Both the position numbers and the translations under genes were made by a program. Of a stretch of 64,000 nt of DNA, positions 11,010 to 21,117 are shown piece by piece. Source of the stretch: Phellopilus nigrolimitatus (Eukaryota; Basidiomycota; Agaricomycetes; Hymenochaetales; Hymenochaetaceae); the NCBI GenBank assembly GCA_021029095.1, contig JAJOHG010000007.1, positions 558,001 to 622,000 on the forward strand, in the 5' to 3' direction. The notes under the pieces are model-generated. The model did no database searches and had not been told where the DNA came from. It saw nothing but the letters and a program-made list of their open reading frames with translations. Positions within the stretch are counted from its first letter, which is position 1. Each line of letters opens with the position of its first letter.

Positions 11010-13867
11010 ATGCCGCCTATGACACCAAGGTCGCAATCGCCGGCCCCCACGCCCGCATCCAAATTGCCGCCCGGATCACCGCCGCATGCACCGCACGGAT
11101 TCAAAGCGCTTGGCCGGCGCATGTCGCAATCGAAGCCACTGCGCATGCTGAAGAGCATCGCATCGAAGTCGAGCCTGCGCGGGCACACACGCCGCCAATC
11201 CGCATCGAGCGTACGCAGCGCGCACAGCCAGAACTCGGAGGCGGACCTGCAGGGGAGGGACTCGAAGGAGAGCGAGGCATACCCGTATGGGAAGGAGGTG
11301 GCGGCGGCGCAAGCGGCTCCGCAGGGCGAGACTGCTTCAGCGTCTGGGTCATCAATAGCGCCACCGCAGCAGGAGCCTGAACAGGAGGGAAAGGCGCAGC
11401 CTGTTGCTTCCGCAGTCTCCGTCGATGTCCAGAAAGTGGAGACCGAGGCGAAGAAGGCTGAGCACGAGGCCGAGGCGAGGCAGATTGAGTCGGTGCCGGA
11501 GTCGACATCCGAGTCAGAGACAGAGGCACGCACCGAAGAGACCAATGTCGCCCAGACGCCGAGCGAGCCCGCCGCAGAGGCGACGCCCGACGCAGCACAG
11601 GCGGCCGAGGCCGTTGAGCAGAAGCCTGAGAAGGTGGCGGATCACAGGGAAGAGGAGACACGTGACGAGACCCTCGAAACGGACACGCGTGTCCCTGCTG
11701 TCCATGACGCCGACGGTCTTTCTCTGTCGTCTTCTTCCACTACTGTCGACGAGGTCTCCGCTCCCGCTCCCGTATCTGAAGTTAGTGAGCTCAAACAGAT
11801 CAAGATGGAGACAGACTCTCCGGTGCAGTCGGTAGTTACGCCGTCGTCTCCGGAAGGTGGTGCGCCCGCTGAGCACGATACGGATATCAATCCGTTCGTC
11901 CTTGACGATCCCGAGGAGCCTCTTTCGGAGCCGGAGGTGGAGACGACAGCGGCATCGAGTTCTCCTACAAAGAGCGCCACGCCCCTTGCGGAGAGCGTCG
12001 TACTGTCTACGCAGGTAGACAGCGCTACTTCGTCTCCCGCCCGGCCGCATGTCACTTTCGCCGAACCCCCCTCTGCCTCGTACTACTCCTGCTGGCGCGA
12101 ACAAATCAGTTCCATCACCACCTGCTGCGTCCTCGCGATCGCCGGCACCGACCTCCGACAGGTCATCGTCTTCGTCAGAAGATGAGGCGCCCGAGCTGCA
12201 CACACCCGCGCTCACGGTCTCGACGCTCTTCCTCCCGATTCCTAATGTACGTCTCTTCGTGCATGAAGTTTTCCACCTCACGTGGTGGTTGACTACAAAG
12301 GCCGTCTCGTACCCGCTCGCCCTCTGGCCCTCATATGCATCTTCCCGTGTATCTAGACCGACCCCTTGACTGCTCTCTTAATTAAACATGTACCCGAGCC
12401 CCATCTCCGCCCGCCGCGTGATCTCAGCGGCGAGTGGCAGCACACAGACTTCCACACGCTTGTTGTGAGTGTTATAAGTTATGGAGACGGACGTGTAAAT
12501 TAATAAGAGTTGTATGTGTATCATGAATGTAATGTTTTTCCTATGCCCAGATGACGAATAATTGGCGTGCACTCGCGAGAATGGCAAGAGACCGCATCGT
12601 CTCATCGACCGCAAGAGATGTTGAACTCATTCTGAATGTACGTGCTAGAATGAAGGAACGAAAATATCCATCAACATTGTTTTACGAAGCAATCCGACAT
12701 GTAGCTCTGGTACATCCGTCTCTCCTCCCTCGCGCGCTTTGCGCCTCTTCAACCAGGCTGCCGCGGAATGCGAGAACCTCTTCAGCGTGCTCGCGACGAT
12801 CGAGCCGCCCACTGCCCGTGCGTACGTGCTCGCCCGGCTCCTTCCGTTCGAGCTTGAGGTCCTCCGCGCGCGCTGCGCTTACTGGGCCGGCGACCACATC
12901 GGCTATCTAGACGACATGAGCGCGCTCCTCCGGCGCTGCCGGTCGAGCGCGCGTGCGGCGCGCGATCCCGCTGAGCAAGCAATGTGGAAGGAGCGCGGCG
13001 CAAGAATGAGCCTCATCGTCGCGAGTCAGCTCGTCGAGATGAAGGTGCGAGTGCAAACGGCTGTCCTCTTTTGCACAAACTGTCGGATAACTTCATGCCG
13101 TGTTCGGCGAATGACCCTTGACAGGACTTCACAGGCAGCCGCCACGCTTCTCGAGCCGCTCTGCGCCAGCGGCTGCACCAGCGCTTCGCTCGGCCATCGC
13201 GCGCATCTACTTGCAGGGCGGCTTTCTCGCCGCCGCTGCAGCCCACTTCGACGCTGTCGACGTCGATCCAGATGCCGAGTCCACTTTGAAGGACATGAAT
13301 GCTATCGTACGTGCCGCGGCGGAGGGCAACTGGCAAGCGGCCGCTGCGCGCGCAAGGGCGCTTTTGGAGAGGGAGCCCGAGAACGTTGCGGTAAGTAATC
13401 GTGTCAAGTTATACGGCTCATGGCCTTTGATAAATCAATCTTACCAGGCCATTAACAATTACGCCGTCGCGCTGCTTGGTATGGGGAGGGTGAAGGAGGT
13501 AAAGCCACTTCGCTTCTACCGTTTACTTGGATAGCCAGTTAAATTTATACGACTCAATTAGGGCATACAAATCCTAGCGGACGCCCTGCAGGCCTCCCCC
13601 TCAGCAACGACTACGACCGAGCCCTACCTCTTCAATCTATGTTAGTCCTACTACCCATTGCCGCACTGCTCCTTCTTACTCGTTAAACGCTTACTGCTGA
13701 CATATCCCACCTTTGGGGGTTTTTTGTTTGTTTGTCTTGTTCTTCTAGCGACGATGTACGAGCTGCGCGCCGCACTGACAGTGTTCAAGAAGCGGGACCT
13801 TCTCATCGAGGTCGCGAAATGGAGCGGCGACGGCCTGCGCACGGCTTGCCTCAAATTGAATTCATAA
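11010..13867 (+). CDS. TRAPPC12: TRAPPC12-like TRAPPIII subunit (TPR protein), frame disrupted
   Basis: TRAPPC12 is a TPR subunit of TRAPP complexes in ER-Golgi traffic and autophagy. Filamentous fungi keep it; budding yeast lacks it. Start ATG 11010 (MPPMTPRSQSPAP); an upstream in-frame TTG is not a likely start. About 380 residues are low-complexity Ala/Glu/Ser/Pro. Then come TDPLTALLIKHVPEPHL, the TPR core (LFNQAAAECENLF, ARIYLQGGFLAAAAAHFDAV, INNYAVALLGMGRVKE) and the diagnostic tail LFNLSTMYELRAAL...SGDGLRTACLKLNS. Conserved peptide switches frame near 12738-12740 (LWYIRLSSLAR to LRLFNQAAAE), near 13134 (DFT to AAATLLEPLC) and between 13165 and 13190. Each is cured by removing one base. 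An earlier shift at about 12080 can be explained by an 82-nt intron (12080-12161). Assembly error is likelier than a true pseudogene. Confidence 0.85.
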
Positions 13868-14502
13868 ATACCGAATCGATGTATGTAGATCACTGGTTTC
13901 AATGGGATATGTTCTCGCATGACTGTGTGATAGACGATGAACGAAGTGAGAAACGATATAACTCCTGATTGGAAACATGTGCAAATGGTTATTTCACATT
14001 TTTCATGGCTCTCGATTGCGATTCTCCACGACCAAAACATTTGGATACGAATTACTGCAAAGGGTCCATACTAGAGTATCCTACTCGAGTCAACGATTGC
14101 AGCCAGCTTTAGAGCTTGAAGTCCAAGAATCAGGGATCCACAAATTAGGAAAGGACTGAAAGGCGCACATGCATGCATTATTTATATGATATGGACAACG
14201 ACGAGAAGTATGGGCAAGGGAACGGACATCATCAACTCGGGAGCTCAGGATGGTTGACTGAAAGGACGGTTGCGCGGGTACGCATGCAAGGTGCGACGAC
14301 AAAAAGACAGAAGGTAATACATGCATTGCTAATTTCGCTTGGACGGACACGAAAAGTGAAAAGCGGTGTGGGTAGATGAAGATGAAGAAACTGCGATGTG
14401 GATGGTAGGATAGGATAGCTAGAAATGGGCACGCGATAATAGCGACGAAAGCTAAGACAATTAAAGCACTCGATCACTGGACTACACCAAAGTATGAACA
14501 CA
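13868..14502. other. convergent 3' flanks, TRAPPC12 and Kar9/GAR gene
   Basis: About 635 bases between two convergent stop codons. It should hold both terminators; I see no gene. Confidence 0.5.
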
Positions 14503-17411
14503 TTATAGGCCGGCCTGGCGATTAAGTAGGTAGAGTTGCAGATCCTGCCAGCCTGGTTAAGAAGCAAAGGGTTAGAGGGGTAAGTAGCGTGCAAGGAAAT
14601 CAGGACAAACCTCCTCCGACGCGGCACATGACCTTCTTGGTCTTCACGCCCGAACGACTCATCGTCAATAGTCGGCACGTCACGAGCTTGCGCGAGAGGT
14701 GGCTCGAGAACGCGTACTGCGCCTTGATCTCCTCGTTCTCCTTCGGAATTACCCGGAGCGGCGGGTCCACGCGCTCAATCATGAGCCCGTGAGGGAGCGC
14801 GTTCGCGACGGCGGCGACCTGAGCATCAAGCGGGTCCTTCGGGTTCCCGGGAACGTACTGGTGCATGGGGTACGCGTCGAGGCTTGGCGTGTAGGCACCT
14901 GAGCGCGATGAGGGGCGCGAAGATGGCGTGCGCGGGAGAGATGGCGCGGCGGAAGCCTCGCGGAAGCTTGAGGGGGGTAGACGGCTAGCGCGTCTGCCGC
15001 TGGGAGGCGTCGCTATGGATTGAGGCGCATCGTGATAGTAGGGTAGCTGTTTGACACGCCCTCGTAAAGTTACTTCGGGTGTTTGGGCACGGTAGGCAGA
15101 GGAACGGAAGGACATCGATGTATCGGGGCGGTCGTAGTCGGACATAGCCGAGGAAGATCGTGACGCAGAAGAGAATCTGAAATTTAGGAACGGGTATCAT
15201 GGATCTACTAGGTGGGCGGGCATAGGGATTGTGGCTACCAAGCGGCGTCTTCGCTCGAGTGTAAGCGGAAACACCACTAGATGTAGAATGGGAAGGAGAT
15301 AGTCGTTGCATGATCGACGACTCTGGAGGCGATTTGTCATCATAACTGGCCTCTGACGATGCTGAAGTGCTTCGCCAAAATACGGGTGTTGGGATATGAC
15401 TAGGTGTCTTCGGCCGCGCATGCGGACTGGATCCAAACGGTGATTGGGCCCTCGACGGAGGCCGACTAATAGATGATCTCGTCGTCGATGCAAAGGAGGT
15501 TGTCATGGGCGACCAAGGCCGGGAAGAAGCGAACGAACTCCGCGATTGACTTCGCAACGGTAGAGGCGGAGCGGGCGTACCAGTGTTCGTTGACATGCGC
15601 AAGTTTGCAACAGACGAATGCCTACTCAGCGACCGCCCGACCGCTCTCGAAGACTCCTTAGGCTCTACTTTCGTCGAAGCGTTCCATTTCGGCTTACACT
15701 TCAACGTTTGCTCTCCTATCTCTTCAGCACGGCGTTCTTCAGCACGACGCATGCTCGGGGATTCTGGAGTCAAGCTCTGGGTATGCTTGTGCATCGGCCG
15801 AACAGGAGTGCTATCGGTTGTGCCGCGCAGAGGAAACATAGATGTACGATGCCGCGTGGTTGGTATGGGGTCAGACGATGGCATCTTGGCAGCATGCTTA
15901 CTAGTAGGCGTTGCTCGTCCACTAACCTTTCCTATGCGCCTCGCAAGCTTACGGAAGGGAGACATCGAGTTAGAGAGGGACTCAAGCGAACTGCCGATCC
16001 GCCGAGGACCCTCAGACGAGGGGGGAGTAGCAAGATGTCCATTCCGCCTTGCACTTGACGGTGACTTCAGTCCGATCTCGGAGGCAGCGGATGCCACATT
16101 CGCTAGATTCATTTTCACGTGCCAGAAGCAGCTTCCGAGTAGTCTCCATAGTCGTCGTCTGTACGCTGCATTCGTTCCCTCAAGTTTCGCCAGCGTTGTG
16201 TCGACTCAGCATGGCGGCGCAAGCATTCGCCGTTCTTCGTCACACGATCCTGAACGCCTTTATCTATTATAGAAAGTACTTTGGATGTCGCGGGCATATA
16301 ATGTCTGGAGCAAACATGCATGAAGCTATCAGGTCCTTGAAGGAAAAAAAAAGTGACGTACTTCTTCTTTGCTTCGAAAGATTCTTGCAGGCTGCAGTAT
16401 GTTTCGTAGGTGAGCGGAGCATTTGAACCGTCTCGCGAAGATGAACTTGGTCGAGCCAGAAGCGTCGCATCTTCTGAAGGCACTCTTCTATGCACTCGCC
16501 AAATGAAATCCTTGAGCTCTAGCATCAATAGACGCACTAGCTGGTGGAAGGGAAGGATTTGGCACACCTGACATCGCTGTACTGCTTTCTCCAGACTAGA
16601 CATCATCCCATCCGCCTGCTCACTCACTGTGCGGAAGACCGTCAACCACTTGTCTTCCTTCAGTTCCTCTCGTAAGACCTCGCTTTCGTCTTGAACTGAT
16701 TCCCAATCAGAGAGCAGTGCCGAATGTTTCCGTAGCAGAAGCGCGCGTTCGTCTTCCTCGTCTTCCAGCTGCTTGGGGGTCCGCGACGAAAGCGGTTCAA
16801 GAGCATCTGCGACAGTCTTCATTCCTCGATTTACAGCTTCCAAACGTTCGTCCAAGTTCATGAGTGCCTGATCAATGACGCCCGTCGATGAGTTCTGAGG
16901 ATCCTGAGAAGACTGCGACTGGTGCCGTAGCTCTTGGATTTCTTGAAGAGACGCGCATGAATCAGATATGTGGCCCATGTATAGTTGTAGCCCTCACTCA
17001 CCGAATATACGCGTCTGTATATCAGATATGCTGTACGAGAGCTCCGTCATATTTGTGGATATGGCAAGGAGACGCAAATCGCTAAACGCAAGACATCAGC
17101 ATGTGTACACCGTATTTTGTGACGATATGCCACGCACTCGATACTGCGTTGCTCCCCCTTCCTATTTTCCAGCGATTGCCTCACATTGATCGTCAAATCC
17201 TCTATAAGACAATATCATGTCCATAATTGTGTGCCATTCAGTAGAAAGAATGCATACCAGCATCCGCATTGGGCAGAGAGCTGCCCGAGGACGACATGGA
17301 ATTGTGCGCGGTGGAAGCCACCGATGATGGCCTGTCGAATTCCTCCCAATCATCCTTCGCCATCGACGTCTGGCTTCCCGTGCGCGACAGCGAGAGCTTG
17401 AGAGACACCAT
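14503..17411 (-). CDS. Kar9-like protein with C-terminal GAR (Gas2-related) microtubule-binding domain
   Basis: Probably a cytoskeletal linker. Kar9 orients spindles and nuclei through microtubule plus ends, and GAR domains bind microtubules. Exon 1 starts at ATG 17411 (MVSLKLSLSRTGSQTS). Spliced exons give DLTINVRQSLENRKG, LSYSISDIQTRIF, EIQELRHQSQ, then LREELKEDKWLTVFRTVSEQ and MMSSLEKAVQRCQ, which I recognise as Kar9-family sequence. A 62-nt intron near 16115-16180 joins RERMQ to NVASAASEIG. A long Ser/Pro/Arg-rich linker follows. The C-terminus has VDPPLRVIPKENEEIKAQY, RKLVTCRLLTMSRSGVKTKK, CRVGGG and WQDLQLYLLNRQAGL, stop at 14503; this is a GAR domain. Near 15176 the frame must shift by one extra base (PKFQ to FSSASRSSS), with no good intron to explain it. 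The GAR call is firm; the Kar9 assignment is by pattern memory. Confidence 0.78.
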
Positions 17412-17800
17412 CGCGCGCAGATGCGCGGAGGAAGGCCGCTGGCGTCGCGGCGCGATTTGTCAGGAAGCGGGGTACACCGGCTTGCACAATTGAGGAAGAG
17501 TTGACCACGGACTCGGAAGAACCACCGGGTCCGTGCACTGAGCACGTCGGCGCTCGTTGAGCTGCTCGCTTTCGACGACGACGAGGAGGTTGAGCGTGGC
17601 AACAAAGAAGTGGTGGAAGGTGGTCGAGGAACACCCACTAGCAAAGTTTGAACACCATCTGGTCTTGCTGTCGCGGTCGGCTCCTAATCCATGCGAACGG
17701 AATTTGCCAGCTCTCTTCCTCTTCAACCACCATTGTTCGACGTCTTTTCTACAACTCGCATTTAAATTCGATTATTTCTCTGACTCGACTCGAAGTCGGT
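17412..17800. promoter_or_regulatory. divergent promoter, Kar9/GAR gene and RED
   Basis: About 390 bases between divergent ATGs (17411 on minus, 17801 on plus). Open frames here on both strands are Arg/Ser-rich and unsupported. Confidence 0.45.
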
Positions 17801-19451
17801 ATGGACCAAGTTCGTCTCCATGCACTCGTAGTTACGCAATTTCCAATTGAATTTAAGTTTTCTTCCAGGAAGCGTTTCGAAAGCTGCTCGAGACGCCCCG
17901 GCAAGGCTCTGCGGCGCAACGCACACCGATAGCACGAGCTTCACTGCTGCGCTCTAAAGCCGCTGCTGCTCAGCAGTACGTGACTCTGGCCTTCATCCTA
18001 TATAGCTACTGACGTTACTTATGATATTCTTCTAGACAGACTACCGATACTTCCAAGTCTGGGTTCAAACCGAGAAAGATCAAGAAGAAGGCTGACGACA
18101 ATTACCGTAATCGTGCTGAAGAGAGGCGTCTGGGAGTAGCGGGAGATTTTGCAGAGGTATGTTGCATCGTGTTCAAAGCTCCCTCTTGTACAAATTCTAA
18201 TACGTATCGCTAAGGTCGAAGCTATCCTCGAGAACTTCGAGAAACAACATGCGGACGACGAAGACTAGGGATGCTGTAAGCTCATATTTTTCACTTCTAC
18301 TAAACTCCAGTTCCTGACATGTGAATTTTCAGGTCGAGGCGCGTCGGCGTTACCTAGGTGGCGACTCCGACCATTCCATCCTCGTGAAGGGACTTGACTT
18401 CGCGCTCCTTGAACAGAACAGAGCGCGTGCCGCAGCCACTACGTCCGTCGAAGACGACGAACTGCTTGAAGATGCTTTCCGCGGCGTAGACACGTCTCCC
18501 GCGTCCGCACCTCCCGATGCGTCTTCGAAGAAGAGGACACGAGAGGACATTGTCCGGGAGCTAAAGAGAAAAAGGGCGAAGGGCGTTGCAAATGGGCCGG
18601 TCACACCGACAGAGGACAAGACTCTCGAAGAAGCTAAGCGAGAGGGCAAGTTCAAACCTATCGGCTTCAAGCCGATCGGTAGTTCGTCTTCGAAGGCCAA
18701 GGATGCAAAAGAAAAGGATGGAGTCAGGAAGAAGAAGAAGCGTAAACTAGCAGAAGGCGAGAGTGGCAAGAGCTCGGCATCAGGCACGAAAGTTGCAGAT
18801 GGTGTTCTACCCGAATCGGCTAAGAAAGACGATGCAGACTCGTCTTCGACTACAATGCAGTTGTCGGAGAAAAAACCATCTGAGCCGGAGTTCGCTCCTC
18901 CGGTCGAAGACTTCGACATTTTCGCCGAAGCTGGAGATTACGAGGGTGTCAACTTCGACGACGAAGATGACGAAGACGATGACGATTTACCAAGACGCGA
19001 GACAGCTAAAAAGGAGGCTGATCCCCTTCCCGAGCCTGAGGATTCGCGGTCACCCGAGCCCCAGCCCCGTCCCCGTCGCAAGTGGTTCGACGACGACGAG
19101 CCGCCCTCTCCACCTCCAGATCGCACCATGCCTGCCCCCGCCGATGCCAAGGGCAAAGGGAAGGCAAAGTCGTTCTCCCCGGGGGATGCCGAAGACGGCG
19201 ACGTTGCTGCAGAATCAGAAAGGGTGGCACGCCTCGCGCCTCTGGCTTCCTCCGCTTTGCCTTCAATTCGGGATATACTCGCGGCAGACTCCGCGCTCGA
19301 GACTGAACAAAAGCGGAAGGCGCGGAAGGAAAAGCGCAAGCCTGGTGCGGGAGGAGAAAAGGGAGAGGGAAAGAAAGTCTCTGCGGAAGCGAAGCTGAAT
19401 AGGGACTACCAGAAGCTCAAGTCATTCACAGACAAGAAAAAGGGTTCCTGA
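17801..19451 (+). CDS. RED: RED-family spliceosomal protein (IK/RED homologue), in-frame stop
   Basis: RED binds SMU1 and acts in spliceosome activation in the nucleus. Exon 1 is just MDQ (17801-17809). Then EAFRKLLETPRQGSAA, FKPRKIKKKADDNYRNRAEE, RRLGVAGDFAE, VEAILENFEKQHADDED, and after the next intron VEARRRYLGGDSDHSILVKG, LDFALLEQNRARA. The NYR-RAEERR and GGDSDH-LVKGLDFALL motifs are the RED_N signature. The C-terminus is charged: KKRTREDIVRELKRKR, an acidic run near 18950, PRRKWFDDDEPPS, and LPSIRDILAADSALE before a Lys-rich end, stop 19449-19451. TAG at 18266-18268 interrupts the frame right after HADDED. Deleting one base there gives DEDRDA and joins perfectly to the next exon. A different acceptor would avoid the stop but gives an unrelated peptide. 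An assembly indel is most likely. Confidence 0.88.
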
Positions 19452-20346
19452 TATACGTCTTCCTAACTATCTGACTGGGTGTTTCTAGGGGTATAAGTTG
19501 TTGGTTTGTTGGTTATCACCATTCCACAAACTCGCGACGTTTCCTTGTACTTGAGCGTACAAGCACTGTTCTGTCCTCTTTTTTATTTTCTGCATCCCAC
19601 GAACGTCCAGAATATAGTCGTGTCAACCCGTGTGCTTTATGCTCGCTGTGCATCCGGAATCACAAATTCCAGAAAACAAATGTCTTGAAATTCAGTGGAG
19701 TGCTCGGCCCGACTTGCTGTCGCAGAAATAGACTCACGACCGCAATGACCGCAACATTAATCCACTCCAGGCTCTTCTCTGAGGATGTCATCGCCGATGT
19801 TTCCATGGACCAGCTCGTCGAGTATACCTTGTTTGAAAGTATGCTTTGTATTTTTCTGTCGCCACGGACTCATGGGATAATATTAAGACCCAAAATCCTT
19901 GCTGTCTGTCGCCTGTCGGATGCGCTTGCGAATCCAAGTAAGAAATACTAAAGCAGGAGACAACATGCCGACAAGCGAAGTTCGAGTATGCATGTTAACT
20001 CGATCGAATCAAATGACACATCAACCGCATTGTGGAAGAAGAGTTCCACGACACAGAAAGGAAGACAGTGAAAAGGAAAGCCTGGGCGACATTGGTTAGT
20101 AATCTTGGGTGAGGACTTGGATTGGATGCCTTGAAAAGACGCGCGAAATGCACCCGTAATAACTGGTGAAGCGAACAGAGCTCAACAGACAAAAATTCTG
20201 AAGATCATAGAAAAACGAAGAATCATTCATGAGCCTACTCCCAGAATCTCGTTCCCTTTGTTCGTCCAGCTCGCAAAGCTCAGTCGAGAGTCCACGTCGT
20301 CAATTTTTCTGAATTATTGAAAGGTCAGACGCATAACAGAATTGTA
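19452..20346. other. convergent 3' flanks, RED and EMC5
   Basis: About 895 bases with no gene I can support. The short frames on both strands show no family resemblance. Confidence 0.5.
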
Positions 20347-20795
20347 CTAGAGCGCGCCGCACCTCTTCTTCATCTCGCTGCGCCATGTAATCTCTCTCAG
20401 CTCTGGCGCATTCAGAGAGGCACCCAGGATCCCGATGACCAAAGAAAGCAGCGCCTCGGCGATAACCTGTGCAGCGCGCGCGTCGGAGGCCGTGAGCAAA
20501 TCGCAGTTAAGTCAAGAATGGAGCACGTACGTCCTGTGGCAACGATCCCTCCGGCTTCCCCAAGGCCTTAAGATGTGACAGGTCTACGATTAGGCGTATA
20601 GTAAGATATGGAGGCTTGTGACTCTTTGCGAAATACAGAATTACTAACGCTCGTAGGTGGAGAACGCGGCTGGTGATGTGGATTATTCGTAAGTCCGCGA
20701 AAGAATTTTGCAGAGAAAAAGTAGCATAAAATAAGATGTTACTGACCATGCAGCAGCATGAGCACGGCGGCGACGAGTAAGGCGCGGGCGAACAT
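20347..20795 (-). CDS. EMC5: ER membrane protein complex subunit 5 (MMGT1/EMC5)
   Basis: EMC5 is a small two-helix core subunit of the ER membrane insertase; the family was also called membrane magnesium transporter. Four short exons on the minus strand: MFARALLVAAVLMLLH (first membrane helix, start ATG 20795), AAFSTYEH, LSHLKALGKPEGSLPQD, and VIAEALLSLVIGILGASLNA (second helix) followed by PELREITWRSEMKKR, stop TAG 20349-20347. HAAFS, the loop ending in LP-D, and the two helices match EMC5. Junction phases are consistent. About 81 residues, short but normal for fungi. Exons of 21 and 53 bases make this gene easy to miss. Divergent from the sterol acyltransferase, also an ER membrane protein. 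Confidence 0.85.
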
Positions 20796-21117
20796 GATGG
20801 CGGTCGTTGACGTTGAGCGGTAGCGCGTTGCGTAGACGGCGCCGGGGAAGACGCCGATCACGCGCGCCGGTCAGAACTCGGAGTTGTCAAGTTACCTTTA
20901 TTTAGCGTCAGCGCGTACTACACATCTTCTCTTGTGGTGCACCTCCATCATCCGGTTTATTATTCTCGTCGTCGTCGTCATCGTCCTCGTCTACGTTGTG
21001 ATAGCAAAGCATTGGTATGCTCAGAGTAAACAGGCCCGCGGAGTCGGGCACTCAGTCAACGTCGGGAGGAACAAAGTGCGTCATTCACCCTCATCTAGCC
21101 TTCTCAAAGTCCTGATC
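20796..21117. promoter_or_regulatory. divergent promoter, EMC5 / sterol O-acyltransferase
   Basis: About 320 bases between divergent ATGs, shared by two ER-membrane proteins. It contains a TCGTCGTCGT-type simple tract near 20967. No TATA box seen. Confidence 0.45.

Noticed and set aside
10907..12281. long minus-strand frames antisense to TRAPPC12
   Set aside because: Ser/Arg/Cys-rich shadows of GC-rich coding sequence on the other strand.
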